Positions 8,870-16,990 of a stretch of DNA of 22,397 nt are shown here, one piece after another (the first letter of the stretch is position 1; each line of letters starts with the position of its first letter). The stretch comes from Chara braunii (taxonomy: Eukaryota; Streptophyta; Charophyceae; Charales; Characeae): the NCBI GenBank assembly GCA_003427395.1, contig BFEA01000235.1, positions 510,949-533,345 of the forward strand, read 5' to 3'. A program made the translations under genes and the position numbers. The notes below the pieces were generated by a model. That model made no database searches, was not told the origin of the DNA, and saw nothing but the letters and a program-made list of their open reading frames with translations.

Positions 8870-9283
8870 ATGCTAACTTCTGAAGCATTGAGAGAACTTT
8901 CGAGAGTAACTACCAAAGGAATATTCCCCTATCAGTATGAGCATTGTTAGGTCTACCGTTCAGGCAATTTAGCCATCAACGTAATGCTGACTCGCTTCTT
9001 GGAGGGAGATATTTATGATATCCATCCTTATGTCAAGAAGGGAGAATGTGACGATGGTGAGACCTTCAACTGGTTATGGGAAATTGCAATTCAGTCTCTA
9101 TATGATGAGAAGGCAGAATTAATTAAGCAGAAGAAGAAAGTGGAATGGGGTTTAATGCCATTGACATATGAGACTGTTCCGATTCCTCTTATACATGACA
9201 GCTATTGTGATGAGACTAACTGGCTGCCGATAATCAACATGGTATTGACAAGGGAGAAAACAAACGGTGGTCATGAGAGCTGA
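8870..9283 (+). pseudogene. Array ORF copy 2 (type A), one stop
   Basis: From ATG 8870 (MLTSEALREL) to TGA 9281-9283, 137 codons with one in-frame TAG at 8948-8950. Order of segments: helix (SEALRELSRV), strand (FPYQYE), strand after SGNL (AINVMLTRF), strand (DIYDIHPYV), KKG turn, then a long charged helix containing W-L-W and ending in K/E repeats, and a tail with VPIPL and NWLPII. It matches copy 1 closely and copies 3 and 4 in the first three segments. At the stop the other copies have non-stop residues; CAG-to-TAG explains it. The 3' end overlaps the start of copy 3 by 11 bases in another frame. No known family was recognised. It lies where gag would be expected. Confidence 0.55.
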
Positions 9284-9632
9284 AGAGATTTCAGCAGAAG
9301 TAATCAGACAAAGAAGGTCAAATTTTGACAAAGGTTCAAGTCCAAATCAAGAGAAGGTCGAATGTCTCCTAAGGTCGCTGAATATTCTAAGCAAGAGAGA
9401 GACATTTCCATATGAAGTTGTCAGGTATGAGATGGTCGAGAGCGGATGGGAGCAGGAACGATTATATAAACTGACATTCTATTTCACAGACTTGGATGTG
9501 TATGACGTAATAATTTATGTTCCAAAGGAAAGAAGTGATGATGCGGTATATGGGAGATGCTGGGGATTTGCTGAAGAAGTCATATTGAAAGAGAGAGAGA
9601 GGCTTGAGAGAGAGAACAAGTGTTTCACTTGA
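9273..9632 (+). CDS. Array ORF copy 3 (type A), intact
   Basis: 119 codons from ATG 9273 to TGA, the best preserved copy. Segments: helix around KVECLLRSLN, strand FPYEVVRYE, loop SGWEQERL, strand YKLTFYF, strand VYDVIIYV, then a helix with W-G-F-A-E-E and a run of E/R heptads ending LERENK. The helix-strand-strand-strand-helix order resembles the double-stranded-RNA-binding fold, but its GPxH and KKxxK signatures are missing, so this is only a fold-level suggestion. The start overlaps the end of copy 2. No signal peptide or membrane segment. Function unknown; it could be a remnant of a gag-like or accessory protein of the flanking element, or an independent family. Confidence 0.5.
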   Translation: MRAEEISAEVIRQRRSNFDKGSSPNQEKVECLLRSLNILSKRETFPYEVVRYEMVESGWEQERLYKLTFYFTDLDVYDVIIYVPKERSDDAVYGRCWGFAEEVILKERERLERENKCFT

Positions 9633-9757
9633 TCTACTCGATTTACTGTCTTCGAGGGATTTTCAGCTTCTCCCTTGCCTTATATAAATTTATCAAAAGA
9701 TGATTGGTTTGCGGTGATTTAGTTTGCCGAGAAAATGAGAAGAGGTCAAAGAGTCTG

Positions 9758-9968
9758 ATGAGTCGACGCTATGTACCCTTGAAGGAGAGGTCTAAGCTTA
9801 GACTGATAAAAAATCATGAAGGGCTTAGTAAGGTAGAGTCAGACAAGCTGTTGAATTCTCTTAATTCTATAGCGTGTAAGGTTGTAATTCCTTATGAAAT
9901 CGTGAGGTATGAATCCATAAAGAGATCAGGACAAGAACAAGACAGTCTGTATGTTCTTACATGCTCAC
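9758..9968 (+). pseudogene. Array ORF copy 4 (type A), truncated into pol
   Basis: From ATG 9758, 70 or so codons match copy 3: KVES...LLNSLN against KVECLLRSLN, IPYEIVRYE against FPYEVVRYE, then SGQEQDSLYVLT against SGWEQERLYKLT. The match stops right after the second strand, and about 15 codons later reverse transcriptase sequence begins in another frame. The third strand and final helix are absent. This looks like a deletion or recombination junction joining an array ORF to pol. Confidence 0.5.
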
Positions 9969-10494
9969 TACTGGTTTTGTTTCTGGAAACCAGAGGGAGG
10001 ACTAAGATGGATACAGAATCTTCAGAAACTCAATTATGTGACGGTACGTGATGCAGGTAGTCTTCCTAATGCCGATCTCCTCGCTGAATCCTTTGCTGGT
10101 CGATGTATTTATTCTCTAGTTGACCTGTATTCTGGCTATGATCAGTTCCCCATTGATCCCACTAGCCGGCCGATGACTGCCATGCACACGCCAAGGGGGC
10201 TTGTTCATATGTGTGTGGTACCTCAGGGCTGGACTAACGGAGTGGCAGTGGTTCAAAGGGATATGATCAAAGTCATGCAGGACATTTCTCCTGAAATAAC
10301 CAGTCTCTACATTGATGATAATCCTGTAAAAGGACCCTTGGTAAGAGATGAGACTTTGGTCGCAAGGGGAGTTATAAAGTTTGTTTGGGAACATGCTGAA
10401 GGAGTAAAGATGGTCCTAGAAAGACTTCGGAAGTATAATCTGACTGCCAGTGGGCCAAAGTCCCTTCTCTTCCAATCAGAAGTGATAATCTTGA
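9951..10494 (+). pseudogene. pol: Gypsy reverse transcriptase, N-terminally truncated
   Basis: RNA-dependent DNA polymerase domain. Recognisable homology starts at about residue 8 (WFCF-KPEGGLRW), so roughly the first 50 residues of the fingers, including the usual I-x-PS-x-SP motif, are missing. The catalytic aspartates are present: D58 in LVDLYSGYD, and D122 and D123 in YIDDNPVKGP. PQGWTN is the usual PxGLxN-like motif. The frame breaks at 10494, where one extra A splits the conserved L-G-F sequence; deleting it in thought rejoins the next frame without loss, giving CFSKGRSP and then the thumb. The frame would otherwise stop at 10518. The upstream neighbour is a truncated array ORF. Confidence 0.8.
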
Positions 10495-11535
10495 GGCTTC
10501 AGATGCTTCTCCAAGGGTAGGAGCCCATATCCCAAGAAGATAGACAAGATCTTGAACTGGCCTCTGCCTCTCAAAAGAGTGACAGATGCCAGGAGCTTCT
10601 TGGGAGTCTGTGGATTTTGGAGGATTTTTATTCCTCATTTTGCTGCCCTTGCAAAGCCTCAGAGCGAAACGGTAAGACAAGGGGCTAACTTAGCATGGAA
10701 TGATAAAAGACAGGCTGCAGCAGAAACGTTGCAAGAAAAACTAAGAGATGGTGGTGTAGTGCTGGGAGTGCCTTATTATGATGATGAGGAGACAAGACCT
10801 TTCATCATTGAGGCGGATGGAGGAACAGTTGCTCTGGGTGGAGTGTTTATTCAGAAAGATGAAAATGAGAGAGAAAGACCTCTGAGATTTGAGAGCAGAA
10901 CCCTTAATTCTACTGAAAGAGGCTACACCCAATTCAGGAAGGGGTTACTGTCAATCATTCATAGCCTCAGGTGTTTTAGGCACTACGTTTTAGGAAGGAG
11001 ATTCATCCTGAGGACTGATGCATCCGCTGTGACAGGTGGCATTAAAAAACATCAACAGGTAGATCCAACAGTTAGCAGATGGATCGCCTTCATTTGGACA
11101 TATGATTTTAAGCTGGAAAAGATCCCCACTGAGAAGAACAGAGCGGATGGCTTAAGCCGGATTGAGTTGCGAGAAGAAGAAGAAGATGTGAATGGAACAA
11201 TTGAAGAATCTGCCTATGTTGATAATTTCCTTAATAAAAAAAATGATGAGGATTATGAGGCACCATGCTCCTACAAGTGGAGTCTGTGGCCTGAAGAGAG
11301 AGACAATTGGGGAGAAATCCCAAGTGCATACGTTTATGAATCGATTCTTGGGAAAGAGGAAGAAGATGAACCGAACGATTGGTATGCCAGAGTTAATGCA
11401 GCAGCAGTGGCTGCTCATGAGATTTGGGAAAGTTCAGGTTCAAAGGAAGGAGAAGAGAGTAAAAAGAAGGAAGAAGAGATATTTTTCTTCTTTGAAGAAT
11501 ATGATCAAAATTATCAAGAGATTGGCAGAAAGTAG
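10495..11535 (+). pseudogene. pol: Thumb and RNase H with acidic linker
   Basis: Continues pol in the next frame after the insertion at 10494. The thumb region (ILNWPLP, RSFLGVCGFWR.FIPHFA) is typical. RNase H follows: the first acidic residue is in FIIEADGG, the third in ILRTDAS, and the last in NRADGLSR. The second catalytic position, normally Glu in KE(V/L)L, is Gly (codon 10942-10944), so the nuclease is probably inactive. From about 11160 to 11535 comes a highly acidic, E/D/K-rich linker that leads to the integrase. The frame ends at TAG 11533; the integrase resumes in the other frame, so a second frame change lies near 11480-11520. Confidence 0.8.
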
Positions 11536-12797
11536 AAAAGGAGCAACTAAAAGAATATTACAGTAAGGATTCAAGGAAGAAATTCAGATTAAAGAGATGA
11601 CATCTCTTTGTGGATGGTAAGGGAGACCTACCTCCACTAAGAGTGATCTGTGGTAAAGAGAGGCAGTTAGAGATAATTGTTGCCCTACACGAGAGGGTCG
11701 CTGGTGGCCACAAGGCTGTTGAGGCTACCTACTCCAAGACTGTCAAACTCTACTTCTGGCCTGATATGAGAGACATGATTTTTAGATACTGTAAATCATG
11801 TGTCTTATATCAGAAGAGGTCTACTACAAGGATGATTGAGCCTCTATTCCCTACAATCCTGGTAAAACCAGGTAGCAGAGTTCATTTGGATCTCATCACT
11901 ATGCCTCCAAGCAAGGGTGAGATGAGATACATATTAAACATGAGAGATAATTTCTCTGGATATGTTGAGGCAAAAACTCTGAAAAGGAAGACAGTCGAGC
12001 AAGTGGCTGATTGGATAGAGGAAGTCTATCTCAGGTATCCTTTTATCACAGAATTTGTCTCAGACAGAGGATCAGAATTCAGAAATGAGGTCGTCAGAAG
12101 AATTACACTCAGATTGGGTGTCAGAATTTGGTATGTGACTACTTACCACCCTCAAGCGAATGCACCTGTTGAAAGAGGTCACAAAACTCTGAAAGATTCA
12201 TTGACCAAGTGGTGTGAAGGGAAACTCAGCAACTGGCCAAAGGTGTTAAGAGTTGCTGTACATGCCGATAATATCACAGTCAAAAGAACTACTGGTTATG
12301 CACCTTTTACACTGTGGTATGACCGCTATGCTACGTTACCAATTGAGAGTATTGTCAAAACATGGGCAAGTCAAGAAAGTGACAGGAGTTATTCTATTTC
12401 AGAACTCCTTCAGATCAGAATGAGGCAGATATCTGAAGTTGATCAGGCAGTAATGGATGCAGCAGAGAGAATGACATCCATCAGACGATCGGATCAAGAA
12501 AGATGAAATAAGAAAAGATATATAAGAAAAGAGAAATTGAAGATTGGAGATGTTGTCCTTCTGTTTGACTGTTCTCTTGAGACACAATGGACTAAAAGGT
12601 TGGAGCCCAGATGGCTTGGTCCTTACAGAATTACAGGAGAAGCAGAAGGCAACGTTTATGAGATATCAGAAATGGATGGATCCAGGGTTCATGACATGGT
12701 ATCAGGGTCAAGACTTCGTAAGTTCATCTTCAGAGACCCTGACTTGATCCCTACAGTGACTCCAAAGAGAGGAAAGAGAAGTCAACCATCCAAGTAA
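11520..12797 (+). pseudogene. pol: Gypsy integrase with GPY motif
   Basis: Joins the element's cDNA to chromosomal DNA. One frame from about 11520, with TGA at 11598 and 12504; both fit CGA-to-TGA at positions where the family often has arginine. Counting from GTG 11610: HHCC zinc-binding domain H27, H33, C61, C64; catalytic triad D94 (HLDL), D152 (SDRG), E188 (VERGH), with exactly 35 residues between the last two. The C-terminal part has KIGDVVLLFD, WLGPYRI and SGSRLRKF, the GPY/F module. No chromodomain follows. Apart from the two stops the protein is complete. Confidence 0.85.
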
Positions 12798-13190
12798 GAG
12801 AACAGTCATAAAGGACTGAGAGAGAGTACAGTAAGACACTGAGACAGTGAGGCTCAGCTATTAGCAGACAATGATCATTCTTGCATAGTCAATTCAACAT
12901 TTTACATTTCAGTATTTCAAGTTTCAGTTTTCAGTTTCAGCATCTCAGTTACAATATTCCAGTTTTCAGCAAGTCATTTCGTTATCTATTTCAGCAAGCA
13001 ACTAAGTTAATGAGACTATATCTTTGATGCAGTGCTGCTGTCGTTCTTTGAGTGTCAAATCCTGAGAGTGGGGAGTAACTGTGAGTACAGTTCTGGGAGC
13101 ATTGACACAGTGTCAAGATCTGAGAAACTCATGGTTGTGGCACATCAAATGATATAAGCAGTATTATTCTTATCACAAAAATAAAGCATG
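12798..13190 (+). other. Non-coding stretch after pol
   Basis: No gene seen. It starts purine-rich (GAGAGAGAG), then becomes rich in TTTCAG/TTTCAAG words (about 12900-12990). The word TCAGCTATTAGC occurs both here (near 12855) and in the array spacer (7280), hinting at shared origin of the two spacers. Confidence 0.5.
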
Positions 13191-13191
13191 A

Positions 13192-13365
13192 TGGGCATAA
13201 AGAAGTTCAGTTCTGTCTGATTGAAAGTTATAAGCAGAAGGACTTTGTGTCTCTGACTAAGTTGTCCTTTCAAGAGATCCAGACGAAGGCAGGCATAAAG
13301 AAGTTCAACTTTGCTTGACTGAGAGTGGTCAGTAGAGGGACTTCGTACTTCTTGGCCAAGGGTCT
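13192..13365 (+). repeat. Two-copy tandem repeat, 98-bp period
   Basis: GGCATAAAGAAGTTCA begins both copies (13194 and 13292). The similarity continues about 70 bases through a TCTG/CTTGACTGA segment to GGACTT(T/C)GT and CTAAG/CCAAG. Confidence 0.65.
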
Positions 13366-13379
13366 GTCTTCACTCAGAG

Positions 13380-13600
13380 GAGGGAAGGGACCTCTCTGAG
13401 ATCAGTGTTTTAGTATTTCCTTGAGACTGACGGGACGTCTCTTGGAAAAGAAATCCCAGTTGAGAGAAGGGACCTCTCTGGGGCTAGCACTAAGTCTTTG
13501 CTTGAGGTTGAAGGGAGGTCTCTTGCGAATCCTTAGTGTTGGCTAGCATGTTATTGTTCAGTGTCTCTCGAGACTGAAGGGAGGTCTCTTGAGAAATGTT
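13380..13600 (+). repeat. Imperfect tandem repeat, about 66-82-bp period
   Basis: GGGACCTCTCTG occurs at 13387 and 13469. The downstream part of the unit, GACTGA-GGGA-GTCTCTTG, occurs three times (about 13425, 13506 and 13572). Confidence 0.6.
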
Positions 13601-13714
13601 TGTCCTGTTATGGGGCGTGGGCAGTCTGCTTGTGGGTTATGATATGCTTGCCTGATTGTCTGTGCCTGGGGTTTTCTTCTCTAACCTATGGATGCGTTGA
13701 TTGTCGGGGTCAGT

Positions 13715-14240
13715 CAGAGCCTTACCGCAGTAGGTTGCAATCTCGTGGGGTCAGCAGGTCCCCGACGCGAGTGTCGAATTCCGTAGTCGGTTGAGGCTAA
13801 GACTCCGGGAGTCTGGCCTATGAGGCTGACAGGGGTCAGCTGGAACCCTACCACAGTTAGAGGATGCAATCTAGAGCCTGGAACTGTGGTTGGACCGGGT
13901 CCCACGTTCGAAAATCTGGGCGGGGTAGTCAGTGCCCTTGGCCAAAAACTGGTAGGTGAGCCGGTCTCTGACCGTAGTGGTCAAATCCGGATTCGGGACA
14001 GTCAGACTAACGGGACGTCTACTGTCATATGGTGACCAGACCCGCAATAGTCTGGGTGTTCTAGCGAGAGTGTCAAAGGGCTGTCATACTCGAGTAGTGG
14101 GTATGATTGGTCCTGACCTGGAGGCAGGTCAAAGGGGTTGTTAAGACAAATGGTCTGACTACTCCTGGCCTGAGGCGGGCCGAATGAGGTATGTCAGACT
14201 GATGGAACGTCTGACATTCCTGACCAGTGGTGGGCCGAAA
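13715..14240 (+). repeat. Further diverged tandem repeats
   Basis: A unit with ACC(G/A)CAGT followed by TGCAATCT recurs about 120 bp apart (13725 and 13848). A second unit, CCTG(A/G)CC...GGC(C)G with a following GTCAGACTGA-GGAACGTCTGAC segment, recurs at 14112, 14164 and 14219 (periods 52 and 55). GACTAACGGGACGTCTACTGTC near 14003 is another relative. Confidence 0.55.
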
Positions 14241-14269
14241 CCAAGGCAATCAATAAATCCTGGGTATAA

Positions 14270-14345
14270 AGAGTTGTTATGTATTAATTGTTATTTGTTA
14301 TTTATTATTTTATTTATGGGTTTTATTTTAATTTATTGATGCTTG
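14270..14345. repeat. AT-rich low-complexity block
   Basis: TTATTTATTA-like words for about 70 bases, then a return to mixed composition. Confidence 0.6.
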
Positions 14346-14439
14346 ACTACTGGTTGTCAGAGGGTCTGCTTGCTGGGATATGGTTGTTGTCTGTGGGACT
14401 TGCTGGTTTTGCAGGTACGCAAATACTTATCTGAAGTTC

Positions 14440-14612
14440 CCAGACCAGGGAAAAGAAAGAGGGTTTGGTATCCCTTCCCTTTTGTCTGAGAAGTTGAGGA
14501 GACGCCTCACTCAGACAAGAGAAAGAAAACAAGGGTTTGGTATCTCCATTAAGTGAGGAGCTGAGAAGATTTTTCTCAAACCGAAGAACAAAAAAAAGGG
14601 TTTGGTATACCC
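14440..14612 (+). repeat. Three-copy repeat ending GGGTTTGGTAT
   Basis: GGGTTTGGTAT occurs at 14461, 14533 and 14598, each time after a purine run (for example AAGAAAACAA). Between the first two, TTGTCTGAG and CTCAGACAA form an inverted repeat. A purine run followed by T-G resembles a polypurine tract and LTR start, but the threefold repetition and the lack of a matching 5' LTR leave this open. Confidence 0.6.
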
Positions 14613-14768
14613 TATTTCCAGCATGGCAGACAGAGTGAATACCCCCCGTTATTGGGGTCATTCCTGGCATAGATGCCTGATCAAGAACTAAGGTAACCTC
14701 CATGAGAAGGACCAACAATTGAACAAGTCGAACAAGCAGACAAAATTTTTCTTAAAATTTTATTGGGT

Positions 14769-14840
14769 GGCCGACAAGCGGCCTGGTTCACGAGGAACCG
14801 ACGTCCCTGGCCCAAGGGAGCCAAACTCTCAGGCCTGGGA
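14769..14840. repeat. Cluster of three short hairpins
   Basis: GGCC/GGCC near 14769-14783, GGTTC (14785-14789) with GAACC (14795-14799), and TCCCT (14804-14808) with AGGGA (14815-14819). The style is like the cluster at 205-427. Confidence 0.5.
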
Positions 14841-15124
14841 CGCTATGAAATGGACGGGAAGGAGAATTTTTTGTGAGTCAGAAATCGGATTTAAAAGGCT
14901 GAGAAGAAGTCGTGTTTATATAGGACATAAAAGACAGCCATAAGTTCAAGCTGGAAAAGGAAGAGAAGGAAGAAAATGTTGAAGAGAATACAGTGACGGG
15001 GGTGATGAGGAGATGAGGCAGTGCATGGAACAGCAGGAGGCAGAGCGGGCACTATAGCCTTGCTTACGGCAGGGGTGGAAGGATGTGACGCACGTGCGGA
15101 GGGCATGTGCAGAGATGGTGTGTA

Positions 15125-15210
<86 letters not shown>
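15125..15210 (+). repeat. Compound microsatellite (TG)12(AG)31
   Basis: Perfect TG repeats at 15125-15148 pass without a break into perfect AG repeats at 15149-15210. All long open frames here on either strand are artefacts of the dinucleotide repeat. Confidence 0.95.
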
Positions 15211-15213
<3 letters not shown>

Positions 15214-15359
15214 GAGATGGACACACACATGAAGCAGCAGCTGAATGAAGGTCCAGTCCGGCAATGAACGAATGAACGAACAGAATGAATGAACCTTCCG
15301 CCCTGGATCTAGTCCGAAGTGATATACCGGCCTAGGTCCAGATACGGGATAACCTGGTA

Positions 15360-15398
15360 CCGGACCAGGGTCAGGCCGACGGCCTGAAACTGGTCCGG
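15360..15398. repeat. Very stable 39-nt hairpin
   Basis: CCGGACCAG (15360-15368) pairs with CTGGTCCGG (15390-15398). Inside it, TCAGGCC (15371-15377) pairs with GGCCTGA (15381-15387) over a GAC loop. Only a 2x2 mismatch (GG/AA) separates the two stems. Most likely part of a transposon end or LTR, but not proven. Confidence 0.8.
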
Positions 15399-15597
15399 CC
15401 TCACTGGCGGGCCGTAGGGGTACCGCTACACGATCCTCGGACCTGTGAATGGATCAAGCGATACATCAAACACGCTATCCGCTAAAATAGTGGGACCCCA
15501 AAAGGACGGCGAAATAAACAATCCTAGATGCGGAGCAGGCTCCATGGAGGAAAAGGGATGCAATGCAGACTAAGACTCAAGCCTAATCTATACCATA

Positions 15598-15705
15598 ATG
15601 TCTGGTCTGTGTAGACCCAAAAAGTAGAAAAATGTCTGACCTGTGTCGTCGAAGAAAGAGAAAAATATCTGAACTGTGTCGGCCAAGAAAGAGAAAAAAT
15701 ATCTC
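15598..15705. repeat. Tandem repeat of about 34 bp, three copies
   Basis: Units begin at 15598, 15632 and 15665, each starting AT(G/A)TCTG, with CTGTGT in the middle and AAGAAAGAGAAAA or a variant at the end; a partial fourth starts at 15699. Lies downstream of the minus-strand pol, so possibly in its 3' untranslated or LTR region. Confidence 0.75.
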
Positions 15706-16529
15706 ATGAGCCAAATAGGTTGAATATAAATCAACACCGGAGCCCTAAAGGCCAAGGAATAACTAAACCAATGTCCTAAGGCGAAAACGAATGTGGCACA
15801 GTCTCACGTGCCCTGTACACAATGCACAATACCTGAGAAAAGAGAAAGGGACTCAGTCGCATGGCAGAAGTAGGAATGGGTGGGAAGGCGGCAGGTACAA
15901 CTCTCAGAGTTAACTCCAAGGGGGCACCCACACAACCAGGTAAGGGGTCATCAGGCTCAGAGGGGGAGTAACAGCACGACATCGGGCTCAATGGAAACCA
16001 TCAAACGGGTACCGCCAGCTGAAAGGGTGGAAGGACACTCACACAAGGGACCACACATAAGGTGAGCCTGGAAGAAGAGAGGGTTATGCCGGCATAGACA
16101 TGTAGCCAGAAACCGCGAGCAAGGAAAACGTACACTTCAGAGGAGGGCGCGCAGCAGAAGGTAAGGTAGAAGGGCGGCAAGCGGACACACCCACATAGAC
16201 AGGGAAAATAGGGGTCATCATGCGACTGAAGGGTAAGCTCGAGGGTGATAGATAGGTAGGAATGATGAGAACTCTGTAGCTGAAAAAGTGAAGTAGTCCA
16301 CTGATGAGTCTCGAGGCTGAAGTCGAACCGAAGTAGCCTGGATGAAGTAGGAGTACTGCAAAAACCGAATAGAAGTCTGGAGCAATGCGACAGGTACTCT
16401 GGTACTGAGGAGCAATACCAAGGTCGAAAGTCGAACGTAGAAGCCGAATGTAGAAACCGAAACTTGGAGCTGCTGCATAAGTGTCCAGGAATGGTAAAAG
16501 ATAGAGAGCGTAAGGGGGATATAAATCAG
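15706..16529 (-). other. Likely 3' region of the minus-strand element
   Basis: Lies just past the chromodomain in the direction of transcription. A minus-strand frame is open from about 16593 to 16084 (169 codons), but its product is rich in F, L, S, P and Y simply because this strand is pyrimidine-rich, and it resembles nothing I know. I treat it as non-coding 3' sequence or LTR. No polypurine tract or LTR end was identified; the 5' LTR lies beyond the right edge, so the pair cannot be compared. Confidence 0.4.
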
Positions 16530-16990
16530 TCACGAAAACGAGAAGGAAGTCGATGGGTACGCTGAGGGTAAGAGGAATGAATTGCAACAACAAGCGGAAC
16601 CATCATCCATAGGGCGAGGAGGACCTGAGGCGGGTACCGGTGGAGCAGGAGGACCCATCGATGGAGGAGGGGGAATGTTAGTCGCCGCAGAGGTAGAAGG
16701 GTCAGTAGTAGAAGGATGAGAAGTAGGGGGAGAGGATGATGAAGGGAAAGGATGAGCACGATCGTAAGCACGCACGAAAGTCATAGCATGCTTCAGGTGC
16801 TCAAGAGGCTCCCAAGTAGACTCCTCGTCAGGATAACCCTTCCATCGAACGAGATACTCGAGGCGGGGAGGGTCACCATTAGTCATACGCCGGGACGCAA
16901 TACCAGAGACGACAAACTCCTCGTGCCCCTCAATGATGATGAGAGGGGCGAGGGTAAGGTCGACCATGGAACTCGGGGGGAGACCGTCTG
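16530..16990 (-). pseudogene. pol: Chromodomain C-terminus of pol
   Basis: A chromodomain at the end of gypsy integrases reads histone marks and directs insertion into particular chromatin. The region is in another frame than the integrase, so a one-base frameshift lies near 16985-17000, between LLRPF and DGLPPSS. Within the frame that starts at 17024: EEFVVSGI (about 36-42), then LEYLVRWKGY (55-64), ESTWEPLEHL (68-77), and a closing helix. The aromatic cage positions are filled by F37, W61 and Y64, so methyl-lysine binding could have been retained. It is followed by a Pro/Ser/Thr-rich tail. Confidence 0.85.

Larger units (their letters stand above)
8529..12797 (+). mobile_element. Decayed Ty3/gypsy retrotransposon, plus strand
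   Basis: Order: primer-binding site, small array ORFs in place of gag, reverse transcriptase, RNase H, acidic linker, integrase. No aspartic protease or zinc-knuckle gag was found. Pol has a one-base insertion at 10494, a second frame change between RNase H and integrase, and in-frame TGA at 11598 and 12504. The protein type (YIDD-x-PVKGP active site, NRADGLSR at the RNase H end, integrase ending with a GPY motif and no chromodomain) is the one I associate with basidiomycete and some algal gypsy elements. No 3' LTR could be identified, so the right boundary is the end of coding sequence. Confidence 0.8.

Noticed and set aside
14598-14612. AAAAAAAAGGG then TTTGGTAT as polypurine tract and 3' LTR start
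   Set aside because: The same motif is repeated three times and no matching sequence was found upstream of the primer-binding site, so I could not confirm an LTR.
14891-15267. Long open frames rich in SLSL or REREREs
   Set aside because: They are translations of the (TG)n(AG)n microsatellite.
16084-16593. 169-codon hydrophobic frame, possible env-like gene
   Set aside because: Hydrophobicity follows from the pyrimidine-rich strand. There is no signal peptide followed by a clear membrane anchor, no cysteine pattern, and it overlaps the chromodomain tail in another frame.
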